12,474 nt of DNA from Sandaracinaceae bacterium (GTDB lineage Bacteria > Myxococcota_A > Polyangia > Polyangiales > Sandaracinaceae), in assembly GCA_025056955.1 (NCBI GenBank), contig JANWYL010000074.1, positions 1-12,474 of the forward strand, in the 5' to 3' direction. The position numbers were made by a program, and so were the translations under genes. Below are positions 1 to 5,736 of the stretch, piece after piece. The notes beneath the pieces were generated by a model that saw only the letters and a program-made list of their open reading frames with translations, was not told where the DNA came from and did no database searches. The first letter of the stretch is position 1, and every line of letters begins with the position of its first letter.

Positions 1-126
1 CGGGGCGCAATTGTGGGGGCGGGAGCAGTGGTGACAAGAGATGTCCCCCCATACGCCATTATGGCGGGTAATCCGGCCCGCCTTCTGCGATACCGCCAAG
101 GAAAAGGAGGAGGGGAAATTGGTTGA
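1..126 (+). CDS. Hexapeptide-repeat acyltransferase, C-terminal end (partial)
   Basis: The window opens inside this gene; 41 codons and a TGA stop remain. The peptide contains GAGAVVTRDVPPYAIMAGNP followed by ARLLRYR, the last left-handed beta-helix turn and closing 'AGNPAR' signature of the LbH acetyltransferase family (serine, maltose and sugar O- or N-acyltransferases). Such enzymes move an acetyl group from acetyl-CoA to a sugar or amino sugar; the acceptor cannot be read from this end. The following glycosyltransferase starts inside its last codons, so the two are co-transcribed and probably translationally coupled, pointing to surface-polysaccharide or glycoconjugate synthesis. The family call is firm; the substrate is unknown. 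Confidence 0.85.
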   Translation, partial: RGAIVGAGAVVTRDVPPYAIMAGNPARLLRYRQGKGGGEIG

Positions 127-880
127 GGTGTTTGCTCGCGAAGGAGAGGGGCAAAAGCCAAGGCTTTCAGTTGCGGTTTTTGCTTACAATGAGGAGGAAA
201 ACATCGAAGCCTTTTTTGAGGAGCTTTTGGGCTGGGCTTATCCTCGGAATCCACGTGTTCCATCCGTCGAAATCATCTTTGTGGACGATGGCTCAAAGGA
301 TCGCAGCTTGGAGCGCGCCGCTTCGATGCTGAGGGGCCACTTGCACCAAATCTTGAGGCATCCGAAGCGAATGGGGATCGGGGCAGCGATCAAAAGCGCA
401 GTGCAGGTGGCTCGAGGGGAATGGTTCACTTTTCTTCCAGCCGATGGCCAAGTGCCTCCTGTGGCTCTTGAGCTCTTGTGGGATGCTGTGCAAAGCCACG
501 GGGTTGATTTGGGGCTAAGTGTCTACGAGAGACGGGACGATGGCTTGCACCGGGCGCTGCTTTCCCGTGGAGTGCGGAACCTCATTGAATGGACTTTTGG
601 TTTAAGGCTGCAAAGCGATGGTCCCTATCTCCTAAGAAAGGATCTTTTGGATTGGCGCAGCCTTGAACCGAATTCATTTTTTTTGAATTTTGAGGTTCCC
701 ATTCGCTTGTTAAAAAAGAAAACACCCTACGTCATTACCCGTGTTCCGTGCCGACCGCGCAGGAGGGGGCGAAGCAAGACCAGCAACATCCAAACGATTG
801 CTCAAGTTTGTGCGGATTTATGGAGGTTAAAATTGAAAATGATGATGAATGAAAACGATGACAAAAAAATGACGAGATAA
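119..880 (+). CDS. Family 2 glycosyltransferase (polyprenyl-phosphate sugar transferase-like)
   Basis: A 253-residue GT-A fold glycosyltransferase of family GT2. From the chosen start, the nucleotide-binding strand is RLSVAVFAYNEEENIE (15-30), the first Asp pair is FVDDGSKDRS (54-63), the Gly-rich turn RMGIGAAIKSAVQVARGEW spans 84-102, and the metal-site motif is LPADGQ (106-111). A basic RRRGRSK stretch (214-220) matches the GRSK element of dolichol/undecaprenyl-phosphate mannosyl- or glucosyltransferases. No membrane helices are seen, so it is a cytoplasmic or peripheral single-domain enzyme. I chose TTG at 119 because AAGGAGG ends 8 bases upstream; it overlaps the acyltransferase stop by 8 bases. 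GTG at 128 is the alternative. ATG at 41 would lie deep inside the upstream gene. Donor and acceptor are unknown. The tail is unusually Lys/Met/Asn rich. Confidence 0.88.
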   Translation: MVEVFAREGEGQKPRLSVAVFAYNEEENIEAFFEELLGWAYPRNPRVPSVEIIFVDDGSKDRSLERAASMLRGHLHQILRHPKRMGIGAAIKSAVQVARGEWFTFLPADGQVPPVALELLWDAVQSHGVDLGLSVYERRDDGLHRALLSRGVRNLIEWTFGLRLQSDGPYLLRKDLLDWRSLEPNSFFLNFEVPIRLLKKKTPYVITRVPCRPRRRGRSKTSNIQTIAQVCADLWRLKLKMMMNENDDKKMTR

Positions 881-893
881 AAATAGTGAAGCG

Positions 894-962
894 GCCAAAT
901 GCAACTTTTGGCTGGTATGAAATGCGATCTTCTACATTTGCTTGAGTTGCATGGGCTTTTTT
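894..962 (+). terminator. Terminator-like structure with long loop
   Basis: ATGCAACT (899-906) and AGTTGCAT (945-952) are perfect 8-base inverted repeats. GCC at 894-896 can add three pairs with GGC at 954-956 across a small internal loop. Six T residues follow at 957-962. The 38-base loop can form its own small hairpin (AAATG/CATTT). This fits a rho-independent terminator ending the polysaccharide transcript before lipA. The long loop is not typical, so an upstream regulatory structure of lipA is also possible. Confidence 0.45.
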
Positions 963-1031
963 GTGGATTACGAAATATTGCTTCCCTGTTTTAGGATTGC
1001 TTGATTTCTTTTTCATTCTTAGGGTGATGCC

Positions 1032-2006
1032 ATGAAAGAAAAACAAAAAGCACTTCTTTCTCCCAAGCCCCCTTGGCTGAGGGTGAGGCTTCCTGGGGGA
1101 GAACGTTATGAGTCGATCAAAGCGAGGCTTCGCGAGTTACGCCTTCACACTGTTTGTGAGGAGGCCCGCTGCCCCAACATTGGGGAATGTTGGGGGAGTG
1201 GCACGGCGACTGTGATGATTCTTGGAGACGTCTGCACGCGGGGATGCCGTTTTTGTGCGGTACAAAGCGGAAATCCACGCGGATGGGTGGATCCGGATGA
1301 ACCTGAACATGTTGCCCAGATGCTCTCTCAACTCGATCTCGCCTACGTGGTGATCACGATGGTCAATCGCGATGATTTGCCAGATGGTGGTGCTGCCCAC
1401 GTGGCAAAGACCATCCGGCAAATCAAACATTACTCTCCTCGTCTTTTGGTCGAGGCGCTGGTTGGGGATTTTCAAGGGTCTCGTTTGAGCGTGGCAAAGG
1501 TGGTCCAAGAGGGGGCACCCGATGTTTTTGCTCACAATGTGGAGGTTGTGCCTTCGTTACAGCGCAAAATGCGTGATGTGCGTTCAAGTTGGGAGCGCTC
1601 CATACAAGTTCTTAAGTGGGCAAAAGCAGAGGGAGCCCGCATTACCAAAAGTTCGCTCATGGTGGGTTGTGGGGAAACGAACAAAGAAGTGAAGGAAGCC
1701 ATGGAAGGCTTGCGTGAGGCAGGGGTCGATGTGGTGACCATTGGGCAGTACCTTCGCCCAACTCCAAAACACGCCGAGGTGCAGCGCTACGTCACGCCAG
1801 AGGAATTTGAGCAATATCGGAAGTGGGGGGAGGAGATGGGGTTTCGCTATGTGGCATCTGGGCCACTTGTGAGGTCAAGCTATCGGGCTGCGGAAGCGTT
1901 TTTGATCGGAATACTCCAAGGCCAAGCAGAGAAGGCGCGAGAGCTTGGGGGAGAGCCTTTCCACGACCGCTACGGAAGAAAGCGCAGGCTTGAGGTGCTT
2001 GCTTAA
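1032..2006 (+). CDS. lipA: Lipoyl synthase (radical SAM)
   Basis: LipA inserts two sulfur atoms at C6 and C8 of protein-bound octanoyl groups, giving the lipoyl cofactor of pyruvate and 2-oxoglutarate dehydrogenases and the glycine cleavage H protein. At 324 residues it has normal family length. The auxiliary 4Fe-4S cluster ligands are C42, C47 and C53 (VCEEARCPNIGECW). The radical SAM cluster motif C-X3-C-X2-C is C68, C72, C75 (CTRGCRFC). The C-terminal RSSY motif, which supplies the serine ligand of the auxiliary cluster, is at 281-284. Start ATG 1032 has AGGGTGA a few bases upstream. lipB and the target dehydrogenases are not in the window, so the gene stands alone between the polysaccharide genes and the convergent ssb. 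All known key residues are present, so it should be functional. Confidence 0.97.
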   Translation: MKEKQKALLSPKPPWLRVRLPGGERYESIKARLRELRLHTVCEEARCPNIGECWGSGTATVMILGDVCTRGCRFCAVQSGNPRGWVDPDEPEHVAQMLSQLDLAYVVITMVNRDDLPDGGAAHVAKTIRQIKHYSPRLLVEALVGDFQGSRLSVAKVVQEGAPDVFAHNVEVVPSLQRKMRDVRSSWERSIQVLKWAKAEGARITKSSLMVGCGETNKEVKEAMEGLREAGVDVVTIGQYLRPTPKHAEVQRYVTPEEFEQYRKWGEEMGFRYVASGPLVRSSYRAAEAFLIGILQGQAEKARELGGEPFHDRYGRKRRLEVLA

Positions 2007-2035
2007 TGCCCATCGCTTTGTGGTTTTTAAGGGCT

Positions 2036-2064
2036 TTGAGGGAGCCAAATTGTGGCTGGCTCAA
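2036..2064. other. Hairpin between convergent lipA and ssb
   Basis: In the 60-base gap between the two stop codons, TTGAG (2036-2040) pairs with CTCAA (2060-2064) and AGCCA (2043-2047) with TGGCT (2053-2057), with a symmetric GG/GG internal loop and a 5-base apical loop. An alternative 6-base stem (2042-2047 with 2057-2062) is also possible. There is no T-run directly after it on either strand, so it is at best a weak bidirectional transcript end. Confidence 0.3.
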
Positions 2065-2066
2065 TG

Positions 2067-2507
2067 CTAAAAAGGGATATCATCATCTGGGAAGCCGTTT
2101 TCTTCACCATCTTCTGCGAAAGCAGGTTCGACTGGCGGAGCAGCGGGGCGAGAGTACTGAGCTTCTCCTCCATGGCGGGGTTCACCGAGAAGGATGATTT
2201 GTGAAGCATGGATTTCGACGGCAGTGCGCTTGTTGTCGTTTGCATCGGTGTAGGAGCGGCTTTGGATGCGGCCCTCAACGAATACGGTGCGCCCCTTTGT
2301 CAAAATCTTGTGTAGGGCTTCTGCCCTTTTGCCCCACACAATCACGCTGTGCCACTCCGTTCGGTCTTGGGGCTCTCCATTTTTCGTGAGGATTCGCTCG
2401 GTGGTTGCCAGGCGAAAGCGCAAAACGGCCAAATCATTTCGGGTTCGCCTCAGCTCCGGGTCGGTTCCGAGATTCCCAATCAAAAGAACTTTGTTGAGTC
2501 CTGCCAT
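2067..2507 (-). CDS. ssb: Single-stranded DNA-binding protein
   Basis: SSB coats single-stranded DNA in replication, recombination and repair and recruits partner proteins through its acidic tail. The 146-residue protein has an N-terminal OB fold (about 1-108) opening MAGLNKVLLIGNLGTDPELR, with conserved Trp residues at 52 and 58 (TEWHSVIVWGK) and the GRTVFVEGRIQSRSY strand (72-86). A short Pro/Glu-rich linker leads to the invariant acidic tip DDDIPF (141-146). Length and layout are those of a normal bacterial tetrameric SSB with a short tail. Start ATG 2507 is preceded by GAGAGG at suitable spacing. A perfect TTGACA lies at 2563-2568 on the same strand, but I see no well-spaced -10 box. It converges on lipA. 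Confidence 0.96.
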   Translation of the reverse strand: MAGLNKVLLIGNLGTDPELRRTRNDLAVLRFRLATTERILTKNGEPQDRTEWHSVIVWGKRAEALHKILTKGRTVFVEGRIQSRSYTDANDNKRTAVEIHASQIILLGEPRHGGEAQYSRPAAPPVEPAFAEDGEENGFPDDDIPF

Positions 2508-2607
2508 TTTTTCCTCTCACATGAATGTTTATCGCGATTCGGCAAGTGATGTTGCGTGTTCTTGTCAAAACCAAAAACACAGAAGATGAAATCAGCGTTT
2601 AAGACAC

Positions 2608-3516
2608 TCAAGAAGGCATGTGGTGTTGGTGCTCTTCGTAGAGGATGAGGGCAAGTTCTTCGATGGATTCATCCCACAGTTTTTCGCGGGTTTGTGGGCC
2701 GATTTCCCCCCGCACGAAAGATTCTTCAATGCTGAAAATGCGTTCCAATAGGGCTTGCTTCTGTTGTTCCAAAAAGCGCTTCTTGAGGGAAGCAGAAGCT
2801 GAAGAAAGCGGAAGCAAGATGCCACCCAAAGCGAGGGCGGCTGCGCAAAGCAAGGCATAAAAGCGACCCGCTCCTGGCCCAGGAATGCCAGAGAGGGCAA
2901 TCCGAATCGTACGCAGGGGAGGGTCCTTGGGCATGCGTTGGATTTCGGTGACCAAGAGGTTTTGCTCAAGGTTTTGGAGGCGACGGGCAGAGGGAAGGCC
3001 CTCAACCTCAAGGGTTGCAGAGGGCGGTGCACTGGCCACGACCCGATAACGAAAAGTGCGAAAAGGATTCCCCAATTCGAAGCGCAGGCTTTGCCCATGA
3101 AGGGGTAAATCAAAGGCCCAGTTGAGGTTCTCTTGCCCAGTTGGGAGGGATCCAAAAAGGCGAATGCCCTTGCCCTTTTCCTCAACAATTCGAATGTCGT
3201 TCATGCTCGCTTTGGCCTGAAAGGCGATTGTGTTTGGGGGGAGGGGGATGAAAAGGCCCTCTTGTGGGAAAAGGTGGGTTTCTTTGCCCAGATTGGTCAG
3301 TCGCAGTTCCTGAATCACATGCAGGCGTTCGTCCCTAAGTTCGAGAAGGGTTTGGCCCAGCACGAGAAGGAGGCTGCGATTGGAAGTGGTTGTGGGGCGC
3401 ACTTCAACCCGGACACGGGTGCCCTGCTCATCATCTAGCTGAAAAGGAGGGGACATGTATTGAGCCCCTTGATACGGAACCGTCACGCGGTATGAGGTTG
3501 CGATGCCAGTGGCCAA
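2608..3516 (-). CDS. Membrane-anchored exported protein, C-terminal part of an interrupted gene
   Basis: This 302-residue ORF begins only at a TTG without a convincing ribosome-binding site. It lies in the same frame as the ORF at 3538-3873, separated from it by TAA TGA. Its first residues (ATGIATSYRVTVPYQGAQY) read as the last strands of a carboxypeptidase-regulatory-like beta sandwich that starts in the upstream ORF. A large beta-rich extracytoplasmic region follows (about 30-205), then one membrane helix (217-238) and a charged helical cytoplasmic tail (244-295) with a CcmI-like pattern. The function is unknown. I infer that the ancestral protein was a secreted-domain, single-pass membrane protein of about 420 residues. 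Either the gene is a recent pseudogene, the downstream half is made by reinitiation at TTG, or the stops are sequence errors. Confidence 0.6.
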   Translation of the reverse strand: MATGIATSYRVTVPYQGAQYMSPPFQLDDEQGTRVRVEVRPTTTSNRSLLLVLGQTLLELRDERLHVIQELRLTNLGKETHLFPQEGLFIPLPPNTIAFQAKASMNDIRIVEEKGKGIRLFGSLPTGQENLNWAFDLPLHGQSLRFELGNPFRTFRYRVVASAPPSATLEVEGLPSARRLQNLEQNLLVTEIQRMPKDPPLRTIRIALSGIPGPGAGRFYALLCAAALALGGILLPLSSASASLKKRFLEQQKQALLERIFSIEESFVRGEIGPQTREKLWDESIEELALILYEEHQHHMPS

Positions 3517-3534
3517 GCCATCTCGTCTGATCCG

Positions 3535-3540
3535 TCATTA
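3535..3540 (-). other. Two consecutive in-frame stop codons (TAA TGA) inside one gene
   Basis: Reading the minus strand in the frame shared by both flanking ORFs gives Thr-Asp-Lys, TAA, TGA, then Arg-Ile-Arg-Arg-Asp-Gly-Leu-Ala-Thr-Gly. The flanks join smoothly into a T-D-x-x-G-x-x-R-x-D-G-L-x-T-G pattern, as expected for this domain, if the stops stand for ordinary codons (TGA for GGA, for example). One inserted T plus one lost G within six bases would also create both stops. Confidence 0.75.
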
Positions 3541-3873
3541 TTTGTCTGTTTGGAGACTCTGCCGATCCCTTATGCCTTCTCGCAAGGAAGCAAGCCAGAC
3601 TGGGTGGTTGGCAAGGGGGCGTCCATCCGCATCGACCACTTCGATGATCAGAACGCCAGGGGGTAATGCGGAGTCTTTGCTGACGAAAGCCACTTGGGGA
3701 GGTGAAAGGGCCTGCTCAATCAGCTTGGGGTCCAGATGATGCCCGTGAGGAAGAGCAGGCTCCTCGGGTGAAGTTTCGGGAGGTGTTGAGGGTTCGGCTT
3801 GGGCATGGAGAGGAGCTGAAAGCCAAAAAACAAAGAGGCAATTGCCGAAGAAAAGAGGTTTGGCGCGGGTCAT
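3538..3873 (-). CDS. Exported protein, N-terminal part of an interrupted gene
   Basis: This 111-residue ORF has an N-terminal signal peptide: basic MTRAK, hydrophobic PLFFGNCLFVFWLSAPL, and a likely AQA/E cleavage site near residue 26. A Pro/Glu-rich spacer follows, then the first strands of a beta-sandwich (GVLIIEVVDADGRPLANHPV), typical of the carboxypeptidase-regulatory-like domain. The domain is cut at residue 111 by TAA TGA and continues in the same frame at 3516. The start ATG overlaps the stop of the upstream membrane protein as ATGA (3870-3873), so the two should be translationally coupled. On its own the product would be a short periplasmic fragment with an incomplete domain. The function is unknown. 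Confidence 0.65.
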   Translation of the reverse strand: MTRAKPLFFGNCLFVFWLSAPLHAQAEPSTPPETSPEEPALPHGHHLDPKLIEQALSPPQVAFVSKDSALPPGVLIIEVVDADGRPLANHPVWLASLREGIRDRQSLQTDK

Positions 3874-4394
3874 TGGCTTTTGCTCGGAGGGGGTGAAGAT
3901 GACGATAGTTGGGCTGCAAGATTTTCAAGGCGCTCGGCTTCTTCACGCAGTCTTTTGGCTTGCTCAAGGATCGATTGTGGGTCCTTCAGGTCTTCCTGTG
4001 AAGGTGGTTGGAGGGGATGGGGCTCAGTGGTTTTGCGCAGGGCTTGAATTGCGGTGCGTGCGAGCTTTTCTGCTTCCTTGCGATGCGGAGCCAACTTCTG
4101 GTCCAGTTGGGCAATCACTTGGGCCAAGCGCTCGCGATAGGGTGCCTCGAGCTCTCTTCCTTCCTCTGGCTTTAGTCGGCCCAGTTCGACTTCTTCTCGC
4201 AGGGAGCGAATGGCGCGAATGAGGGTGCGCTTTTCTTCGAAAAGTGCGGTTGCTTCAAAAGAACGAGCGATTGGCCCTTCATGCACTCGCAGCAAAAGCA
4301 CAAGGCTTTTCCTAAGTGCCCACAGTGCAAACAAAACCCAGATCAATGAGATGGAAAAACACAGAAAAGAGAGCACTGCCTTTCGAGTTACCAC
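3870..4394 (-). CDS. Membrane protein with CcmI-like juxtamembrane coiled coil
   Basis: This 174-residue protein has one long N-terminal hydrophobic segment (about 7-37). A charged helical stretch (48-118) follows, of the form EEKRTLIRAIRSLREEVELG then RLKPEEGRELE. This resembles the EK-L-I-L-G-x-L pattern next to the membrane helix in CcmI-type cytochrome c biogenesis proteins and in many delta-lineage proteins of unknown role. A Pro-rich linker and a second short coiled coil (about 142-163) end in Ser/Pro. The start used is GTG at 4394, with no clear ribosome-binding site; a GTG at codon 7 is possible. It is coupled by ATGA to the exported protein downstream and diverges from the gene at 4484. 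A link to cytochrome c maturation or a membrane complex is inference only; no haem-binding CXXCH or other ccm gene is nearby. Confidence 0.7.
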   Translation of the reverse strand: MVTRKAVLSFLCFSISLIWVLFALWALRKSLVLLLRVHEGPIARSFEATALFEEKRTLIRAIRSLREEVELGRLKPEEGRELEAPYRERLAQVIAQLDQKLAPHRKEAEKLARTAIQALRKTTEPHPLQPPSQEDLKDPQSILEQAKRLREEAERLENLAAQLSSSSPPPSKSQ

Positions 4395-4483
4395 GTTTGG
4401 CAGTGTGGTTCATCATGAATTGAGCAGCGGTTTGCTTAAGGCTTTGGCCGAAGGGAAGCCAAGGATGAAATGCATTAGGAAAA

Positions 4484-5017
4484 TTGGAAGAGGAAACTCA
4501 ATTTGATCAAGGGCTAAAAAGAGCAATGGATGCATTATGGTTATGGATAGCGGGCTTAGGGCCAATCGTTGTGCTCGCTCATCGGTTGTGGCAATGCTTG
4601 AGCACCAAGCGACCTAAGGATCCTCCAGGCCTTTGCACCGTAAGCCGCTTTCGCACGGCCAGTGTTGATCCTGTTCCGCTTATCAATGAGATGGCACAGG
4701 CCCTCTTACGTTCTGGCTTCGATGTGGGCCAGTGGCGATGGGAGCAGTTTGGGGTTAGCCTGAATTGCCAAAAAAGAGGGTACTTTCTGGTCCGCATGGA
4801 GTGCTTTGATGAATGGATATTGACAGTGACTGATTTGGATGAAGACAAGACGAGCCCCGATGGCTCTTCTACAGAGGAGCAAGAGGACTTGAGATCAGTG
4901 CTTTGGTGTTTGCACGAGACCCTGGCCAAGCATCACGGCATTCGCAAGCTTCGGTGGATTCCACGCCATCAAAAGCATTGCTTCTTTCGAAAAGAAAGCA
5001 CTACTCCCTTTTTTTAG
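4484..5017 (+). CDS. Hypothetical protein with one N-terminal membrane segment
   Basis: I do not recognise this 177-residue protein. It has a hydrophobic segment at about 17-38 (LWLWIAGLGPIVVLAHRLW), then a soluble domain rich in Trp and acidic residues. That domain includes SGFDVGQWRWEQFGVSL (77-93), a strand-like FLVRMECFDEWILTVTDLDE (101-120), an acidic Ser/Thr/Glu loop (about 120-136) and a helix plus basic end (137-171). The mix of aromatic and charged residues looks like real coding sequence, and the opposite-strand reading is Ser/Lys-rich and protein-poor. TTG 4484 has AGGA only 3 bases upstream; ATG 4526 (codon 15) is the alternative, and neither has a strong ribosome-binding site. 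It is the only plus-strand gene between 2007 and the window end, diverging from the CcmI-like gene and converging on grpE. Confidence 0.6.
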   Translation: MEEETQFDQGLKRAMDALWLWIAGLGPIVVLAHRLWQCLSTKRPKDPPGLCTVSRFRTASVDPVPLINEMAQALLRSGFDVGQWRWEQFGVSLNCQKRGYFLVRMECFDEWILTVTDLDEDKTSPDGSSTEEQEDLRSVLWCLHETLAKHHGIRKLRWIPRHQKHCFFRKESTTPFF

Positions 5018-5052
5018 GGTCGAGTCGGCCGCATTCCGTGGACTGCGCTTGG

Positions 5053-5688
5053 CTAGGCTTGAGCAGTGGGCCTGCGGGCCACAACAACCATTGCCGCTCG
5101 CAAGAGCCGCCCCTCGAAGCGGTAGCCGGGGGTGATTTCTTGGACGATTGTGCCTGGAGGGTGTTCTTCGCTTTCAAGCTGCTGCAAGGCTTCGTGAATC
5201 GCTGGGTCAAAACGCTCTCCAACTGTTGGCACGCGCTCAAGCCCGAGCCTCCCGGCCTGGTCGTAAAAAAGGCGAAGCACCATCTTGACCCCTTCGATGA
5301 GGCTTGCCGCTTCTTTTGACGCTGCCTCCTCTAGCTGCTGGGCGGCATTGATCGCGCGCTCGAGGTTATCAAACACAGGGAGAAGTTCCCGCAGCACAGA
5401 TTCTTTTCCTCGCCGCTCGGCTTCTTCGATGTCCTTGCGACTTCGCTTCCGGAAATTGTCAAAATCTGCGGCCACCCGCAAAAGCTGCTCCCGCAGCTGC
5501 GCCCGCTCTTCTTCGACTGCCTTCAGGCGAAGCAAGGGATCTTCCTCGCCTGGAGAAGCCTGGGCAGCCGAAGAAGCTTCTTCGGCAGAAGGAGGAGCGT
5601 TTTCTTCAGCAGAAGGTGGTGCTTCTTCAGGAGGAATTTCGGACTGGCCATTTGCCTTGGAGGGATCTTTTTCTTGGCTTTCAGGCAT
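5053..5688 (-). CDS. grpE: Nucleotide exchange factor GrpE
   Basis: GrpE releases ADP from the chaperone DnaK (Hsp70) and acts as a thermosensor in the heat-shock cycle; it is a cytoplasmic dimer. The 211-residue protein has an acidic low-complexity N-terminus (1-50, with PPSAEE repeated at 24-29 and 32-37). A long coiled coil carries DFDNFRKRSRKDIEEAERRG (75-94) and LLPVFDNLERA (102-112). The C-terminal beta domain bears the family signature: RFDPAIHEA (159-167), then GTIVQEITPGYRFEGRLLR (179-197) and AAMVVVA. It follows hrcA by 48 bases, so the two form a heat-shock operon. There is no evident ribosome-binding site before ATG 5688 and no CIRCE in the gap. dnaK and dnaJ are not next to it, since the next gene downstream is convergent. 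Confidence 0.96.
   Translation of the reverse strand: MPESQEKDPSKANGQSEIPPEEAPPSAEENAPPSAEEASSAAQASPGEEDPLLRLKAVEEERAQLREQLLRVAADFDNFRKRSRKDIEEAERRGKESVLRELLPVFDNLERAINAAQQLEEAASKEAASLIEGVKMVLRLFYDQAGRLGLERVPTVGERFDPAIHEALQQLESEEHPPGTIVQEITPGYRFEGRLLRAAMVVVARRPTAQA
5575..5622 (-). repeat. Short tandem repeat in the GrpE N-terminus
   Basis: Two adjacent 24-base units encode APPSAEEN and APPSAEEA. The unit lies in the disordered acidic region before the GrpE coiled coil, so copy number changes there would be tolerated. Confidence 0.6.
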
Positions 5689-5736
5689 CGCAAGCGCACT
5701 TTAAGCACAGGAGCAAGGAGCGCAAGGGGATTGAAC

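Noticed and set aside
41..118. Upstream ATG start (41) for the glycosyltransferase
   Set aside because: It would overlap the acyltransferase by 86 bases and encodes no family sequence; TTG 119 has AAGGAGG at proper spacing.
922..945. Possible seven-codon leader peptide upstream of lipA
   Set aside because: No ribosome-binding site and no link to a lipoate-related attenuator; such short ORFs arise by chance.
2563..2568. Perfect TTGACA -35 box upstream of ssb (minus strand)
   Set aside because: No acceptable -10 hexamer at 16-18 bases; the nearest AT-rich hexamer GATAAA is 29 bases away, so a promoter call is not supported.
2575..2600. Terminator after the 2608-3516 ORF
   Set aside because: Only a 6-base stem with a G-U pair and a 14-base loop before a T-run; too weak to call.
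4977..4999. A/T-rich inverted repeat near the end of the 4484-5017 gene
   Set aside because: It lies within the coding sequence, the stem is six A/T-rich pairs with a 3-base loop, and no T-run follows it on the needed strand.
5689..5736. CIRCE or separate promoter between hrcA and grpE
   Set aside because: The gap contains only loose repeats such as GTGCTTAAAGTGC; no match to CIRCE and no -35/-10 or -24/-12 pair.
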